The notes beneath the pieces were generated by a model. That model was given only the letters and a program-made list of their open reading frames with translations. It was not told the origin of the DNA and made no database searches. The position numbers were made by a program, and so were the translations under genes. 64,000 nt of DNA, taken from Sulfitobacter sp. HNIBRBA3233 (lineage in GTDB: Bacteria > Pseudomonadota > Alphaproteobacteria > Rhodobacterales > Rhodobacteraceae). Within the stretch, counting starts at the first letter, position 1; each line of letters starts with the position of its first letter. Shown here one piece after another: positions 55,224-63,739 of this stretch. The stretch covers positions 2,232,001 to 2,296,000 of the forward strand of contig NZ_JBEFLP010000001.1 in assembly GCF_040149665.1 (NCBI RefSeq). Direction: 5' to 3'.

Positions 55224-55790
55224 ATGCGGTATCAAATCAGCGGAAAACAAATCGATATCGGCGACGCGCTGCAGACCCACGTCAAAGAAGAACTTGGCAG
55301 TGCAGTCCAGAAATACGCTGAACGGCCGACTGATGCTCAGGTGATCTTTTCCAAGTCGGGCCATGAATATGTCTGCGAGGCCACGGTTCACCTGTCGACG
55401 GGTCTGACGGCCTCTGCCAAGGCGCACGCGACGGAAATTTACGCCGCCTTCAACACATGCAGCGAAAAGATGGAAAAGCAGCTCAGACGCTACAAGCGAC
55501 GGTTGAAAGATCATCACAAAGAACGGGCTGAGCCCGTTGAACTTTTGGGGGCCTCCGCGTATATTCTGGCATCTGAATCCGACGCCGAAGGGGAAGAACC
55601 AGATACATTGCAGCCGATGATCATCGCCGAGATGCAAACAAAAATCGCTACACTCTCGGTCGGTGAAGCCGTGATGCAGATGGAACTGTCGGGTTCGCCG
55701 GTTCTGGTCTTCAAGAAAGAGGGTAAGAACGGCGTCAACGTGGTTTATCGACGTGACGACGGTAATATAGGATGGATTGACCCAGCTTGA
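55224..55790 (+). CDS. hpf: Ribosome hibernation promoting factor, long form
   Basis: A 188-residue long HPF. The N-terminal domain (RYQISGKQIDIGDALQTHVKEEL, EKQLRRYKRRLKDHH) binds the ribosome; the C-terminal domain (LSVGEAVMQMELSGSPVLVFKKEGKNGVNVVYRRDDGNIGWIDP, landmark) dimerises 70S ribosomes into inactive 100S particles in stationary phase. AAAGGAGA precedes ATG 55224. ptsN follows 65 bases later. The usual rpoN between lptB and hpf is absent here. Confidence 0.95.
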   Translation: MRYQISGKQIDIGDALQTHVKEELGSAVQKYAERPTDAQVIFSKSGHEYVCEATVHLSTGLTASAKAHATEIYAAFNTCSEKMEKQLRRYKRRLKDHHKERAEPVELLGASAYILASESDAEGEEPDTLQPMIIAEMQTKIATLSVGEAVMQMELSGSPVLVFKKEGKNGVNVVYRRDDGNIGWIDPA

Positions 55791-55855
55791 TCGCTGGGGT
55801 AGGGCGCGCAAAGAAAGCCACCTGAAGCGCGCATAGTCTAGGGACAGTCGTACGT

Positions 55856-56320
55856 ATGAATTTTGCGAAACTCATTCCGCCGCAGGGCGTGAAGGTGCTT
55901 TCTTCGACCAGCAGCAAGAAACGGTTGCTGTGCGAGATTGGCGAGCTGGCAGAAGCAACCTACGACCTGACAGCGAGCGAGGTGGTCGAGGCCCTTCTCG
56001 CACGCGAGGCCCTTGGTCCAACCGGTGTGGGGCACGGCGTTGCCCTGCCCCACGCCCGGATGGAAGCATTGTCCGAAGTTTGCGGCCTCTTCGTTCTGCT
56101 GGAAAAACCCGTCGACTTCGGATCGGTTGACCGGCAGCCCGTCGATATCGCTTTCAGCCTGTTCGCACCGGAAGACGCGGGCGTCGAACACCTCAAGGCA
56201 CTGGCGCTGGTGTCGCGCACCTTGCGTGACAATGCCGTGTGTTCAAAACTGCGGGCCAATCCAAATCCCGGAACGCTTTATACGATCCTCACAGAGGCGC
56301 ATAACGTCAAAGCCGCCTGA
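55856..56320 (+). CDS. ptsN: PTS IIA-like nitrogen-regulatory protein PtsN
   Basis: A 154-residue EIIA-Ntr domain. GVGHGVALPHARMEAL carries the phosphoryl-accepting His in a form typical of EIIA-Ntr. It links nitrogen and potassium homeostasis to a phosphorelay with NPr and EI-Ntr. Its stop abuts the stop of the convergent sulfotransferase gene, with the sequence TGATCA joining the two. Confidence 0.93.
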   Translation: MNFAKLIPPQGVKVLSSTSSKKRLLCEIGELAEATYDLTASEVVEALLAREALGPTGVGHGVALPHARMEALSEVCGLFVLLEKPVDFGSVDRQPVDIAFSLFAPEDAGVEHLKALALVSRTLRDNAVCSKLRANPNPGTLYTILTEAHNVKAA

Positions 56321-57748
56321 TCAGCGCCAGCGATCAAATCCGAACATCATGTAATCGCGCTGGTAGACATCGGCGCAGAGCGCTTCGAGGGCGTCGTCGT
56401 AGATGTCGGATAGCGCGAAGGGGCCGCGCGGTTCCGGCGCGCTGATCTCCGGCACTGTCGAATACCCCACCCGCTGGGCAAGGGCGGTAAGTTCTTGCTG
56501 AAGATCCTCTTCACGCAGGATCAGATCCGGCAAGCTGAATTCGCCGAAGCCCTGGATATTCTGCGCCTGTGTAGCCCACGCCGGATCGACACGTATCGCC
56601 GTCTGCCCCGCCAGATTACCTTTGAGAAATTCAAGGAACGCGACAAAGCAGGCGCGCTGGGTCGCAGCGTCGATCTGCTGTTCTGTGCCCTCTTCGGGCA
56701 ACGGCAGTTTATAGCGACGGACAAGGGTGCGGCGCAGCTGGAGGAAGCTTCCCTGCCCCGCATTCAGGACGCGATGGCAGAACACCTCATGCGCGCGCAG
56801 AAGCGGATGCCGCAGAACGGTAAAGCTGCGGTGGCCGATGTTCTTGCGCTTCCATTGCCGCAGGTCCTTCTGGGTCATCTTCTGGCCCAGCGCATTGGGT
56901 TTCTCACCATCCAGCGCGGCCAGCCAGCGGCGAATGCTCTGCGACGGCCCCCCTGCCAGCGGCATATAAAGAAGCGGCGCGCGCACACCTGCCACATAGC
57001 TCGGCACGTTCGGCCCCCGGCGGGGTTCGAAATTCGGGGTGCGGGTCAGGTCGAACCGGTCCAGCCGCGCCAAAGCCTGCGTCATCGCCCCGTAGTTGGC
57101 GACCTTTTCGCTGAGCGGGCTGGGGTTTTGTTTCTTGAGATTCTTGTCCAGTTCTTCGATCGCTTCCGGCACCCCCAGAAACGCCGCGATGCCGTTCATC
57201 ACCTCGACGCTCTGCAGATCCTCGTATGCGACGTAGAAAGCGGTCTGGCCCGTCGTCTGAAGGCGGTTCATCAGCGTGATCTGGAAGGACTGAAGCTCTT
57301 CCAGATGGGCCTCGAATTCATCCGCCTTGAAAACAGCCTGCGCCGCCTTGCGGGCTTTGACATCGGTCAGCTTCCACTGTCCCGTTGCCTGCGCGATCTT
57401 CCAGCTGACGTAGCTTTCCAGCGGATTGCGGGTCAGAATGATCTTCGCGCAGCGCGGATCATCCAGCACCATGTCCAGAACGCGCGGATCATGATCGTGG
57501 AAATACCGAAATCCCGCCATCTTGCCAGACTGCAACCGGATCGCCCGCAACAAGATCGCCGGGTCACGATCGCGGGTTGCCTGATCCACACCCAGAATCT
57601 GGGAAGTGTTCGGATAGCCGATGAAAAACGGATTGAACGCTTCCCCGTGGCATTCGATTCCGTCAAAAGAGTTCAGGTTCGCTTCGAGAAAATTGGATCC
57701 CGTACGCATTTCCGCGAACACCACGAAGCTGTCGAATCGTGTCGTCAT
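56321..57748 (-). CDS. Two-part sulfotransferase (Stf0-like N-terminus, second sulfotransferase-like C-terminus)
   Basis: 475 residues. The N-terminal part has VVFAEMRTGSNFLEANL, a 5'-PAPS-binding loop of Stf0 type, then GIECHGEAFNP and IILTRNPLESYVSWKIA, the 3'-phosphate loop. The second part, from about residue 290, begins with HRSFTVLRHPLLRAHEVFCHRV, similar to the sulfotransferase-2 type, but has lost a visible 5' loop. Such enzymes sulfate polysaccharides or lipids with PAPS. It follows the GT14-like gene with the stop and start codons adjacent (TAGATG). Probably it sulfates the glycan made by the cassette. Confidence 0.7.
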   Translation of the reverse strand: MTTRFDSFVVFAEMRTGSNFLEANLNSFDGIECHGEAFNPFFIGYPNTSQILGVDQATRDRDPAILLRAIRLQSGKMAGFRYFHDHDPRVLDMVLDDPRCAKIILTRNPLESYVSWKIAQATGQWKLTDVKARKAAQAVFKADEFEAHLEELQSFQITLMNRLQTTGQTAFYVAYEDLQSVEVMNGIAAFLGVPEAIEELDKNLKKQNPSPLSEKVANYGAMTQALARLDRFDLTRTPNFEPRRGPNVPSYVAGVRAPLLYMPLAGGPSQSIRRWLAALDGEKPNALGQKMTQKDLRQWKRKNIGHRSFTVLRHPLLRAHEVFCHRVLNAGQGSFLQLRRTLVRRYKLPLPEEGTEQQIDAATQRACFVAFLEFLKGNLAGQTAIRVDPAWATQAQNIQGFGEFSLPDLILREEDLQQELTALAQRVGYSTVPEISAPEPRGPFALSDIYDDALEALCADVYQRDYMMFGFDRWR

Positions 57749-59452
57749 CTATTTCACCAGATATGGTTTGCGCGGGACATCGGGGCTGGCGACAGGCCCC
57801 CGCTCGACCGGGAAATCACCCATCAGATAGGGGTGCATCCCCTGGTTTTTCAGGTTCTGCAAGAATTGCCCAAAGCCCGACAGATCGACCATCTTCGGCG
57901 CTTCCGACAGGCGCCTGATCCGCACCTGCCCGATCTCGTCAAGAATACCCTGCAGCGGCTCCATCGGCGCTTCGATGAATTCCGCCATGTTCCAGATCCG
58001 CACCCGCGCCTTGGCATAGGGGGAGCGCAGGATGTCCATGTGGTCGCTTTCGATCTTTTGCATTCTGGCGGCCAGACGCCGGATGTCCGCAAAATCGAGG
58101 TTTGATTTGAACAGCGGCACGGACCACGCACCGGTAATCACCGAAATCTGCGCGTTGGGGTCTTTTGCCACCCGCCAGTTGATTTTCTGGTTGTCCATCG
58201 GACCGAACTGGAAACATTGCCGTTCGCCACGGGTGTTCCAGATCAAATTCGTCAGAAACGCTTCGGGGTTGTAATCGCGCTGCAGCGCGCTGTCGCTCAG
58301 CGCGCCGTTCAGCGTGGTCTGGCCGTCGGCGAAATGGGCGCGCTCCGGCGCGAAAAGATGCCCGTGGACGCGGGCCCCCGTTGCGTTGTGCAACCAAGGT
58401 TCGAAATTCTCGAACAGTTCTGCAAAGCCCTGAAACAAAGAGTATTCGGCAGCGGTGACGCCGTTCTCCCAATCCTCGTTGGGAAACCGCGACTGCATGT
58501 AAAGGCCCGATCGCCCGCGTGTTCGACGTTCGACGGCCTTGGCGAAAATGCGGTCGATCTTTCCGGGGTTGGGCTCTGTCCGCTTCATCGCGCTTTCGGC
58601 GTCTGTCAGGAACGCCTGATACAGCCTGTCGGCATAGGGCCAGATCTTGCGCGCCACAAAACAGTCAGACCTGCGCAACAGCTGAAGATGGTCATCGTAG
58701 AAGATGTGCGGCTTGCCCTGAAAATCGAATTTCGACAGCGTCAGCGACCGGCTTTCGATGTTGGTCGAATAGAGGCGCGCGAGGGTCTGGAAATAGCTTT
58801 CGTCGGGGATCCAGACGTGGCGGAAATATCGGTCGTAGGTCGCACGTTCGGGATCCTGCAGAATCGCGGACAGGGTCTGTCGCGAGAGGCACCACCATTG
58901 CGACCCCATGTGCGGCACGATGCCCGGCGGTATCCGGCGCCGGATATTGAACCGGCGCTGAAAGTTCACAGCGCGGTCGAAGAGAAAACGGTTGCGCTTC
59001 CACGAGAACGGAAAGCGCATGGTAAAGCGTTCCTCGTCCAGACCGCCCACGGTCCAGGGGACGTCTGCCGTGGTCGCGCTTTCGATAAAATCGGTGCGGG
59101 GACGATCCGCCAGATAGTCGACCAGTTCCTTTACCGGACGCAGCGGCAGGCACGACCCGGATGCCAGATAGACATGGCGTACCTCTGCAAAGCTTGCCAA
59201 CATCATCTCGGACGCGGCCTGCGACGCGGCGACAATACCCCAGGTTCCCCATTCGCACCGGTAGCGCTTTGAAAACATCAGGTTCCGCACATCGGAAAGG
59301 GCGGCCTGAAACGCCTCGAATGTTTTCTTCGGGACCATCTGGTCGACGTGGATCACGACAGGAACGTCCGACGCGGCCCAGTGCCGTGCAACCTGCTCGG
59401 CGCGGCCGAGTGCCGTGTGCACCAGCATCACAACGCCCACCTGCGCGGTCAT
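57749..59452 (-). CDS. GT14-like (Core-2/I-branching type) glycosyltransferase
   Basis: A 567-residue protein. The first 280 residues match the GT14 branching beta-1,6-N-acetylglucosaminyltransferase fold: VVMLVHTALGRAEQVARHW, VVIHVDQMV, YLASGSCLPLRPVKELVDYL, GSQWWCLSRQTL and VWIPDESYFQTL. About 260 further residues of an uncharacterised C-terminal domain follow. ATG 59452 shares ATGA with the GT2-like gene's stop; 26 residues upstream in frame are not conserved. It probably adds side branches to an extracellular polysaccharide. The acceptor is unknown. Confidence 0.8.
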   Translation of the reverse strand: MTAQVGVVMLVHTALGRAEQVARHWAASDVPVVIHVDQMVPKKTFEAFQAALSDVRNLMFSKRYRCEWGTWGIVAASQAASEMMLASFAEVRHVYLASGSCLPLRPVKELVDYLADRPRTDFIESATTADVPWTVGGLDEERFTMRFPFSWKRNRFLFDRAVNFQRRFNIRRRIPPGIVPHMGSQWWCLSRQTLSAILQDPERATYDRYFRHVWIPDESYFQTLARLYSTNIESRSLTLSKFDFQGKPHIFYDDHLQLLRRSDCFVARKIWPYADRLYQAFLTDAESAMKRTEPNPGKIDRIFAKAVERRTRGRSGLYMQSRFPNEDWENGVTAAEYSLFQGFAELFENFEPWLHNATGARVHGHLFAPERAHFADGQTTLNGALSDSALQRDYNPEAFLTNLIWNTRGERQCFQFGPMDNQKINWRVAKDPNAQISVITGAWSVPLFKSNLDFADIRRLAARMQKIESDHMDILRSPYAKARVRIWNMAEFIEAPMEPLQGILDEIGQVRIRRLSEAPKMVDLSGFGQFLQNLKNQGMHPYLMGDFPVERGPVASPDVPRKPYLVK

Positions 59453-60459
59453 GCCCAGTTTCCTTTCGACATCAGGCCGAGGATCTCGAGCTGGCGCCAG
59501 TTGATGTATTTCTCGCTCCACTTGCACCAAAGCTGCGGGTTCTCACGGACCCTTTCGGCATAGGCCTTGTATTCCACCGATCCGGCATAGTGCTGCCCGC
59601 GCTCAAGCTCTTCGGCGGCTTTCGCGCCGAAAGTGTCGATGAACTTGGCATGCAGCAACACGCCCGAGGCTTTCTCCCCGCCCCATTCGTCGTAGACCTG
59701 ATTTAACCCGCGCGGCAGCAACATATGGGTTGAGCTGACGTAGACGTACCGTTTGTCCCATTTGACCAGCGGCACCTTGTTCAGCGCAGGCGCGCGTGCG
59801 GGATCATCGCGGAAGAACACGCGCGCGCGCGGTCCGCCCTGTATCCACAGGTTCGTAAAGGCATGGTTGCGCGACATCGTGTAGTTGCCGCTGTCGAACC
59901 ATGACGCGATGGCGATGGGATCCTGACCCTCGCGGTAGGGCTGCTCGTCCAGCCGCCCCTTGGGATACATATCCAGCAACATCGCCGAGAACGACTTGAT
60001 CGAGGACGCATCGAGCCAGTCGGTCAGCGCCCGAAGGGGGCGCGTATCGCAGAACGGATAAACGAGGAATTCGTCGGGATCGACTGTCAGCGACCAGTGG
60101 CCGTGGGCATATTTGCGCTGTAGCCAGTTCAGCCAGTCCACTCCGAAACGGGACCGGCGGTAGCTTGCACGCGTGAACCACACCGAACAGTCCGGCTGCG
60201 ACCGCAAATACTCAAGCGACCCGTCGTCGCTGTCGTTGTCCACAAAGAAGAAGTGATTGACGCCCTGCTCGCGGTAGTAGTCGAGAAAGTAGGACAGGCG
60301 AATGCGTTCATTTCGCTGCGTGCAGAACAACAGGATATCTTCGTCCCGAATCTGATCGGTCCGGTCCACGACGCATTTCAACTCGCGTCGTTTCCTGAAT
60401 GCCCTCACTCTCCAGCGTTTCCGCTGCAGCCGCAGGCGATAGGAATTGATCGCACCCAA
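59449..60459 (-). CDS. Glycosyltransferase family 2-like protein
   Basis: 336 residues. DILLFCTQRNERIRLSYFLDYY, NHFFFVDNDSDDGSLEYL and HWSLTVDPDEFLVYPF show a GT-A nucleotide-sugar fold with a DxD-type acidic motif (DPDEF). It starts with TTG at 60459, which has GAGGG six bases upstream and an in-frame stop just beyond, so no longer start is possible. A 44-base gap separates it from the GT4-like gene. It is probably part of the same polysaccharide pathway. Confidence 0.82.
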   Translation of the reverse strand: MGAINSYRLRLQRKRWRVRAFRKRRELKCVVDRTDQIRDEDILLFCTQRNERIRLSYFLDYYREQGVNHFFFVDNDSDDGSLEYLRSQPDCSVWFTRASYRRSRFGVDWLNWLQRKYAHGHWSLTVDPDEFLVYPFCDTRPLRALTDWLDASSIKSFSAMLLDMYPKGRLDEQPYREGQDPIAIASWFDSGNYTMSRNHAFTNLWIQGGPRARVFFRDDPARAPALNKVPLVKWDKRYVYVSSTHMLLPRGLNQVYDEWGGEKASGVLLHAKFIDTFGAKAAEELERGQHYAGSVEYKAYAERVRENPQLWCKWSEKYINWRQLEILGLMSKGNWA

Positions 60460-60503
60460 AAACTGCCCTCACACAATCGGCCATCGGCCTTCTCATCCGG
60501 CTA

Positions 60504-61730
60504 TCAGGTATAACTTAAGGCAATCTTGAAGTGCGCATCCCATTCCGGTGCTTCAAAATTGCTTATCCTGATTTCCTCCCGAGACCTTTTTGACCAGTCA
60601 ACTACCCGACATTTCCAATTTTGCCACCCATCTGTTTCCAAGTAAACCGCACTGTCTCCAAGGACTTCGCGGAATGTCTCTATATTGCTGCACAAAACCG
60701 GCGTGCCCAGCCGCAGGGCTTCGACCGCGGGCAGGCCGAACCCTTCTGCGAAACTCGGGAATAGCAGTGCGTGGGCCCCCTCCACCAAGGCCGCGAGCGC
60801 ACCGTCATCCAGACCCGCAACCTCGCGCACCGGCCCAGTGGGTGGCATCGCGTCGAGGCGGGCAAAAACGTCCTCGTTCCGCCAGCCGCGATTGCCCGCG
60901 ATCAGAAGCATGGGTGCATCGGGGCCGAGCGCCTCCCAGACATCCAGCAAAAGCGCGTGGTTCTTGCGTGGCTCGATGGTGCCAACGGTGATGAAATAGG
61001 GGGAGGCGGGCGGCAACCCGTCGGGCAACCCACCAGGGTCGGGCGCGACCGGCGTTGTGCCCAGATGGGCAACGATCCCCTGCGGCACCGCCCCCCACCC
61101 CGCGAGAATATCCAGCGTCTTTCGGGCCGTATCAGCGGAGTTGTACAGGATCACGTCCGCGTAGCGCCGGACACGCCGCAGCTTTGCCTCGAACGGCGCG
61201 ACAGATCCCGCGCGCTGGAAATCGGGGTGTGTCAATGGAATGACATCGTGGATCATCACGGCGATCCTTGCCTCCGGCACGGTGCGTACCGCCTTCAAGA
61301 CCCGTTCGGTCAAGTTGGAATGCCCGACGTTGAGATAGGCACAGCGCGCGGGCAGCACCCTGCGCAGCATTCGGGGCAGACCTCCCGGCAGACACCGCGC
61401 CACCGCCAGACGGCGCAGGGCCGACTGGAACGATCGCGCCGCCCGGTCGTGACCCCGCGCAAGCCGGGACAGAAAATCGGGTGGGCCGGGGGCGATCTCG
61501 GCCCGCAGCAGACGCGCGAAATCCGCAAGGCCGTTCCGGTCCAGCAGGATGTAGCCCAACGGCGTTCGCACAAGGCCCCAGACCGGCAGCGGCTCTTGCA
61601 CCAGCCGTTCGAGATAGGCCATCTCGGCCCGGTCGATCCCCGTGGCCACACGCCCCGCGCGCCGCGCCAGCCGCGTCAGATCCAGAAGCCGCGCGGAGGG
61701 CGGATTATTCGGAGTAATGCCCAGTTTGAT
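60504..61730 (-). CDS. GT4-family glycosyltransferase
   Basis: A GT-B enzyme: MIHDVIPLTHPDF, VILYNSADTARKTL, FITVGTIEPRKNHALLLDVW, and LLFPSFAEGFGLPAVEAL with the catalytic acidic pair in E-G-F-G-L-P-A-V-E. Conserved N-terminal text runs upstream of the first ATG/GTG (61649), as LLDLTRLARRAGRVATGIDRAE; between GTG 61649 and the upstream TGA there is no ATG, GTG or TTG. A start at ATC 61730, with GGAG five bases upstream and overlapping the galE end by 26 bases, would include it. GTG 61649 is the conventional choice. Very similar GT4 proteins in the group start with this block. Confidence 0.8.
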   Translation of the reverse strand: MKLGITPNNPPSARLLDLTRLARRAGRVATGIDRAEMAYLERLVQEPLPVWGLVRTPLGYILLDRNGLADFARLLRAEIAPGPPDFLSRLARGHDRAARSFQSALRRLAVARCLPGGLPRMLRRVLPARCAYLNVGHSNLTERVLKAVRTVPEARIAVMIHDVIPLTHPDFQRAGSVAPFEAKLRRVRRYADVILYNSADTARKTLDILAGWGAVPQGIVAHLGTTPVAPDPGGLPDGLPPASPYFITVGTIEPRKNHALLLDVWEALGPDAPMLLIAGNRGWRNEDVFARLDAMPPTGPVREVAGLDDGALAALVEGAHALLFPSFAEGFGLPAVEALRLGTPVLCSNIETFREVLGDSAVYLETDGWQNWKCRVVDWSKRSREEIRISNFEAPEWDAHFKIALSYT

Positions 61731-62697
61731 GCCATCTCCAAGCGTCGGTGATCATCCGGTCCATGGTCGACCGGTGGGGTTTCCAGCCAAGCTCGTTCTC
61801 GGCGCGGGTCGAACCCGAAACGAGTTTTGTACAGTCGCCCGGGCGTCGCGCGCCCTCAACCACCGGCACTGCGCGATTGGTCACCTGCGCGCTGTGATCG
61901 ATGACTTCGCGCACCGAAAAACCGGTCCCTGTCCCAAGGTTGAACACCCGGCTGCCCTTGCCTTCGTCCAGCCAGCGAAGACCCAGCACATGGGCATCCA
62001 CCAGATCGCAGACATGCACGTAATCGCGAATGCACGTCCCGTCGGGCGTATCATAGTCCGTGCCGAAAATCGTCAGCCCGTCGCGCTTGCCGTCGATGGC
62101 GTCCAGCATCAGCGGCACCAGATGGGTTTCGGGCTGGTGGAATTCTCCCACCTCGGCGTCAGGATCCGCACCTGCCACATTGAAATAGCGAAAGATGACA
62201 TGCCGCAGGCCGTTGGAGGCTTCGAAATCGCGCAACATGTCCTCGATCGCGCGTTTCGACGCGCCGTAGGCGTTGATCGGCGCCTGAATGCTGTTTTCGT
62301 CCAGCACCACATTGTCCTGATCCCCGTAGGTGGCACAGGTTGAGGAAAAGACGAACCTGTCACAACCCGCAGCCGTCGCCGCCTCGATCAGGTTGAGCGA
62401 CCCCAGAACGTTGTTGCGCCAGTAGCGGCCGGGCACCTGCATGCTTTCGCCGACCTGGCTGAGGGCTGCGAAATGCATCACGGCCACGGGACTGTAGGTC
62501 GCGAATGCGGCGTCCAGCGCGGCACGATCCTGCAGATCACCTTCGACCAGCGGGCCGAATTTCACCGCATCGCGCCAGCCGGTCACGAGGTTGTCGAATG
62601 TTACGGGCACATAGCCCGCCCCACGCAATGCCTTGCAGGCATGGCTGCCGATGTAACCGGCCCCACCCGTTACCAGCACATGCGGGCCGTCCGTCAT
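61705..62697 (-). CDS. galE: UDP-glucose 4-epimerase
   Basis: A 330-residue SDR-type epimerase: HVLVTGGAGYIGSHACKAL (NAD loop), FSSTCATYG (Ser) and INAYGASKRAIEDML (Tyr-x-x-x-Lys), then NVAGADPD and DYVHVCDLV. It interconverts UDP-glucose and UDP-galactose for glycan synthesis. ATG 62697 has GGAG eight bases upstream; ATG 62703 and GTG 62706 are in frame. The galU stop lies inside this start region, so the two are coupled. Confidence 0.95.
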   Translation of the reverse strand: MTDGPHVLVTGGAGYIGSHACKALRGAGYVPVTFDNLVTGWRDAVKFGPLVEGDLQDRAALDAAFATYSPVAVMHFAALSQVGESMQVPGRYWRNNVLGSLNLIEAATAAGCDRFVFSSTCATYGDQDNVVLDENSIQAPINAYGASKRAIEDMLRDFEASNGLRHVIFRYFNVAGADPDAEVGEFHQPETHLVPLMLDAIDGKRDGLTIFGTDYDTPDGTCIRDYVHVCDLVDAHVLGLRWLDEGKGSRVFNLGTGTGFSVREVIDHSAQVTNRAVPVVEGARRPGDCTKLVSGSTRAENELGWKPHRSTMDRMITDAWRWHQTGHYSE

Positions 62698-62702
62698 CGC
62701 CA

Positions 62703-63587
62703 TCACTCCAGTCCGGGCACCAGATCCTTGAGGTATCCGGCCAGGTCGTCGCGCAATTCAGGACGGCTCAGACCGAAGGACACTGTCGCCTGCAGGAAAC
62801 CCGACTTGGAGCCGCAATCGAAACGCTGCCCCGAGAAACGGTAGCCGTAAACCTTGTTTTCCGTGCCGATATCCGCAGCGATGGCGTCGGTCAGCTGAAT
62901 CTCTCCACCCGCGCCGGTGGATTTCGCGTCAAGATTGCGCAGCACCGATGGCGACAGGATATAGCGCCCGATCACAGCAAGGTTCGATGGCGCCTGACCG
63001 GCGGGCGGCTTTTCGACCATGCCCTTGACCTCGAAAAGGTTGCTGTCGCTCTGCTCCACATCCAGAATTCCGTAAGCCGAGGTGCGCTCAGGCGCGACTT
63101 CCATCGCCGCAACCATGTTGCCCCCTGTTTCCTCGTAGGCCTCGACCATCTGCTTGAGGCAGGGCTTCTCTGCGGCGATCACGTCATCGGGCAGGATCAC
63201 CGCGAACGGCTGGTCGCCGATCAGACGGCGGGCACACCAGACCGCGTGACCAAGGCCCAGCGCCTTGTGCTGGCGGATATAGGCGATCGCACCGCTGTCC
63301 ATGTTGGTGTCCTGCAGCGCGTGAAGCAGATCGTCCTTGCCCTTGGCGCGCAGTTCTTCTTCGAGGTTGGGTGCCAGATCGAAGTAATCCTCAAGCGCCC
63401 CTTTGCCGCGTGACGTAACGAATATGAATTCCGTGATCCCCGCCGCGCGCGCTTCGTCGATGGCGTACTGGATCAGGGGCCTGTCCACGAGTGTCATGAT
63501 TTCCTTCGGCACCGATTTGGTCGCGGGCAGGAACCGTGTTCCAAGCCCGGCTACAGGGAAAATCGCGGTCGTGACTTTGTTGTTCAT
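62703..63587 (-). CDS. galU: UTP-glucose-1-phosphate uridylyltransferase
   Basis: A 294-residue nucleotidyltransferase: AIFPVAGLGTRFLPATKSVPKEI (nucleotide loop), YAIDEARAAGITEFIFVT, FAVILPDDVIAAEKPCLKQM and GYRFSGQRFDCGSKSGFLQA. It makes UDP-glucose, the precursor GalE then uses. It is the first gene of the polysaccharide cassette; GAGAG precedes the ATG. Confidence 0.96.
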   Translation of the reverse strand: MNNKVTTAIFPVAGLGTRFLPATKSVPKEIMTLVDRPLIQYAIDEARAAGITEFIFVTSRGKGALEDYFDLAPNLEEELRAKGKDDLLHALQDTNMDSGAIAYIRQHKALGLGHAVWCARRLIGDQPFAVILPDDVIAAEKPCLKQMVEAYEETGGNMVAAMEVAPERTSAYGILDVEQSDSNLFEVKGMVEKPPAGQAPSNLAVIGRYILSPSVLRNLDAKSTGAGGEIQLTDAIAADIGTENKVYGYRFSGQRFDCGSKSGFLQATVSFGLSRPELRDDLAGYLKDLVPGLE

Positions 63588-63739
63588 CTTGGTCTCTCAG
63601 TCTTCGGCAAGCTCTGCTCGTCGGGCATTTGCACCCGATTGGGATTAAAATATGACCCGTGCGCGCACGGTACTGCGCTACGAGCAAATGGTTTTTCGCC
63701 CCTCTATGTCAAATGGAGCGGTCCGCGAACAGGAATATT

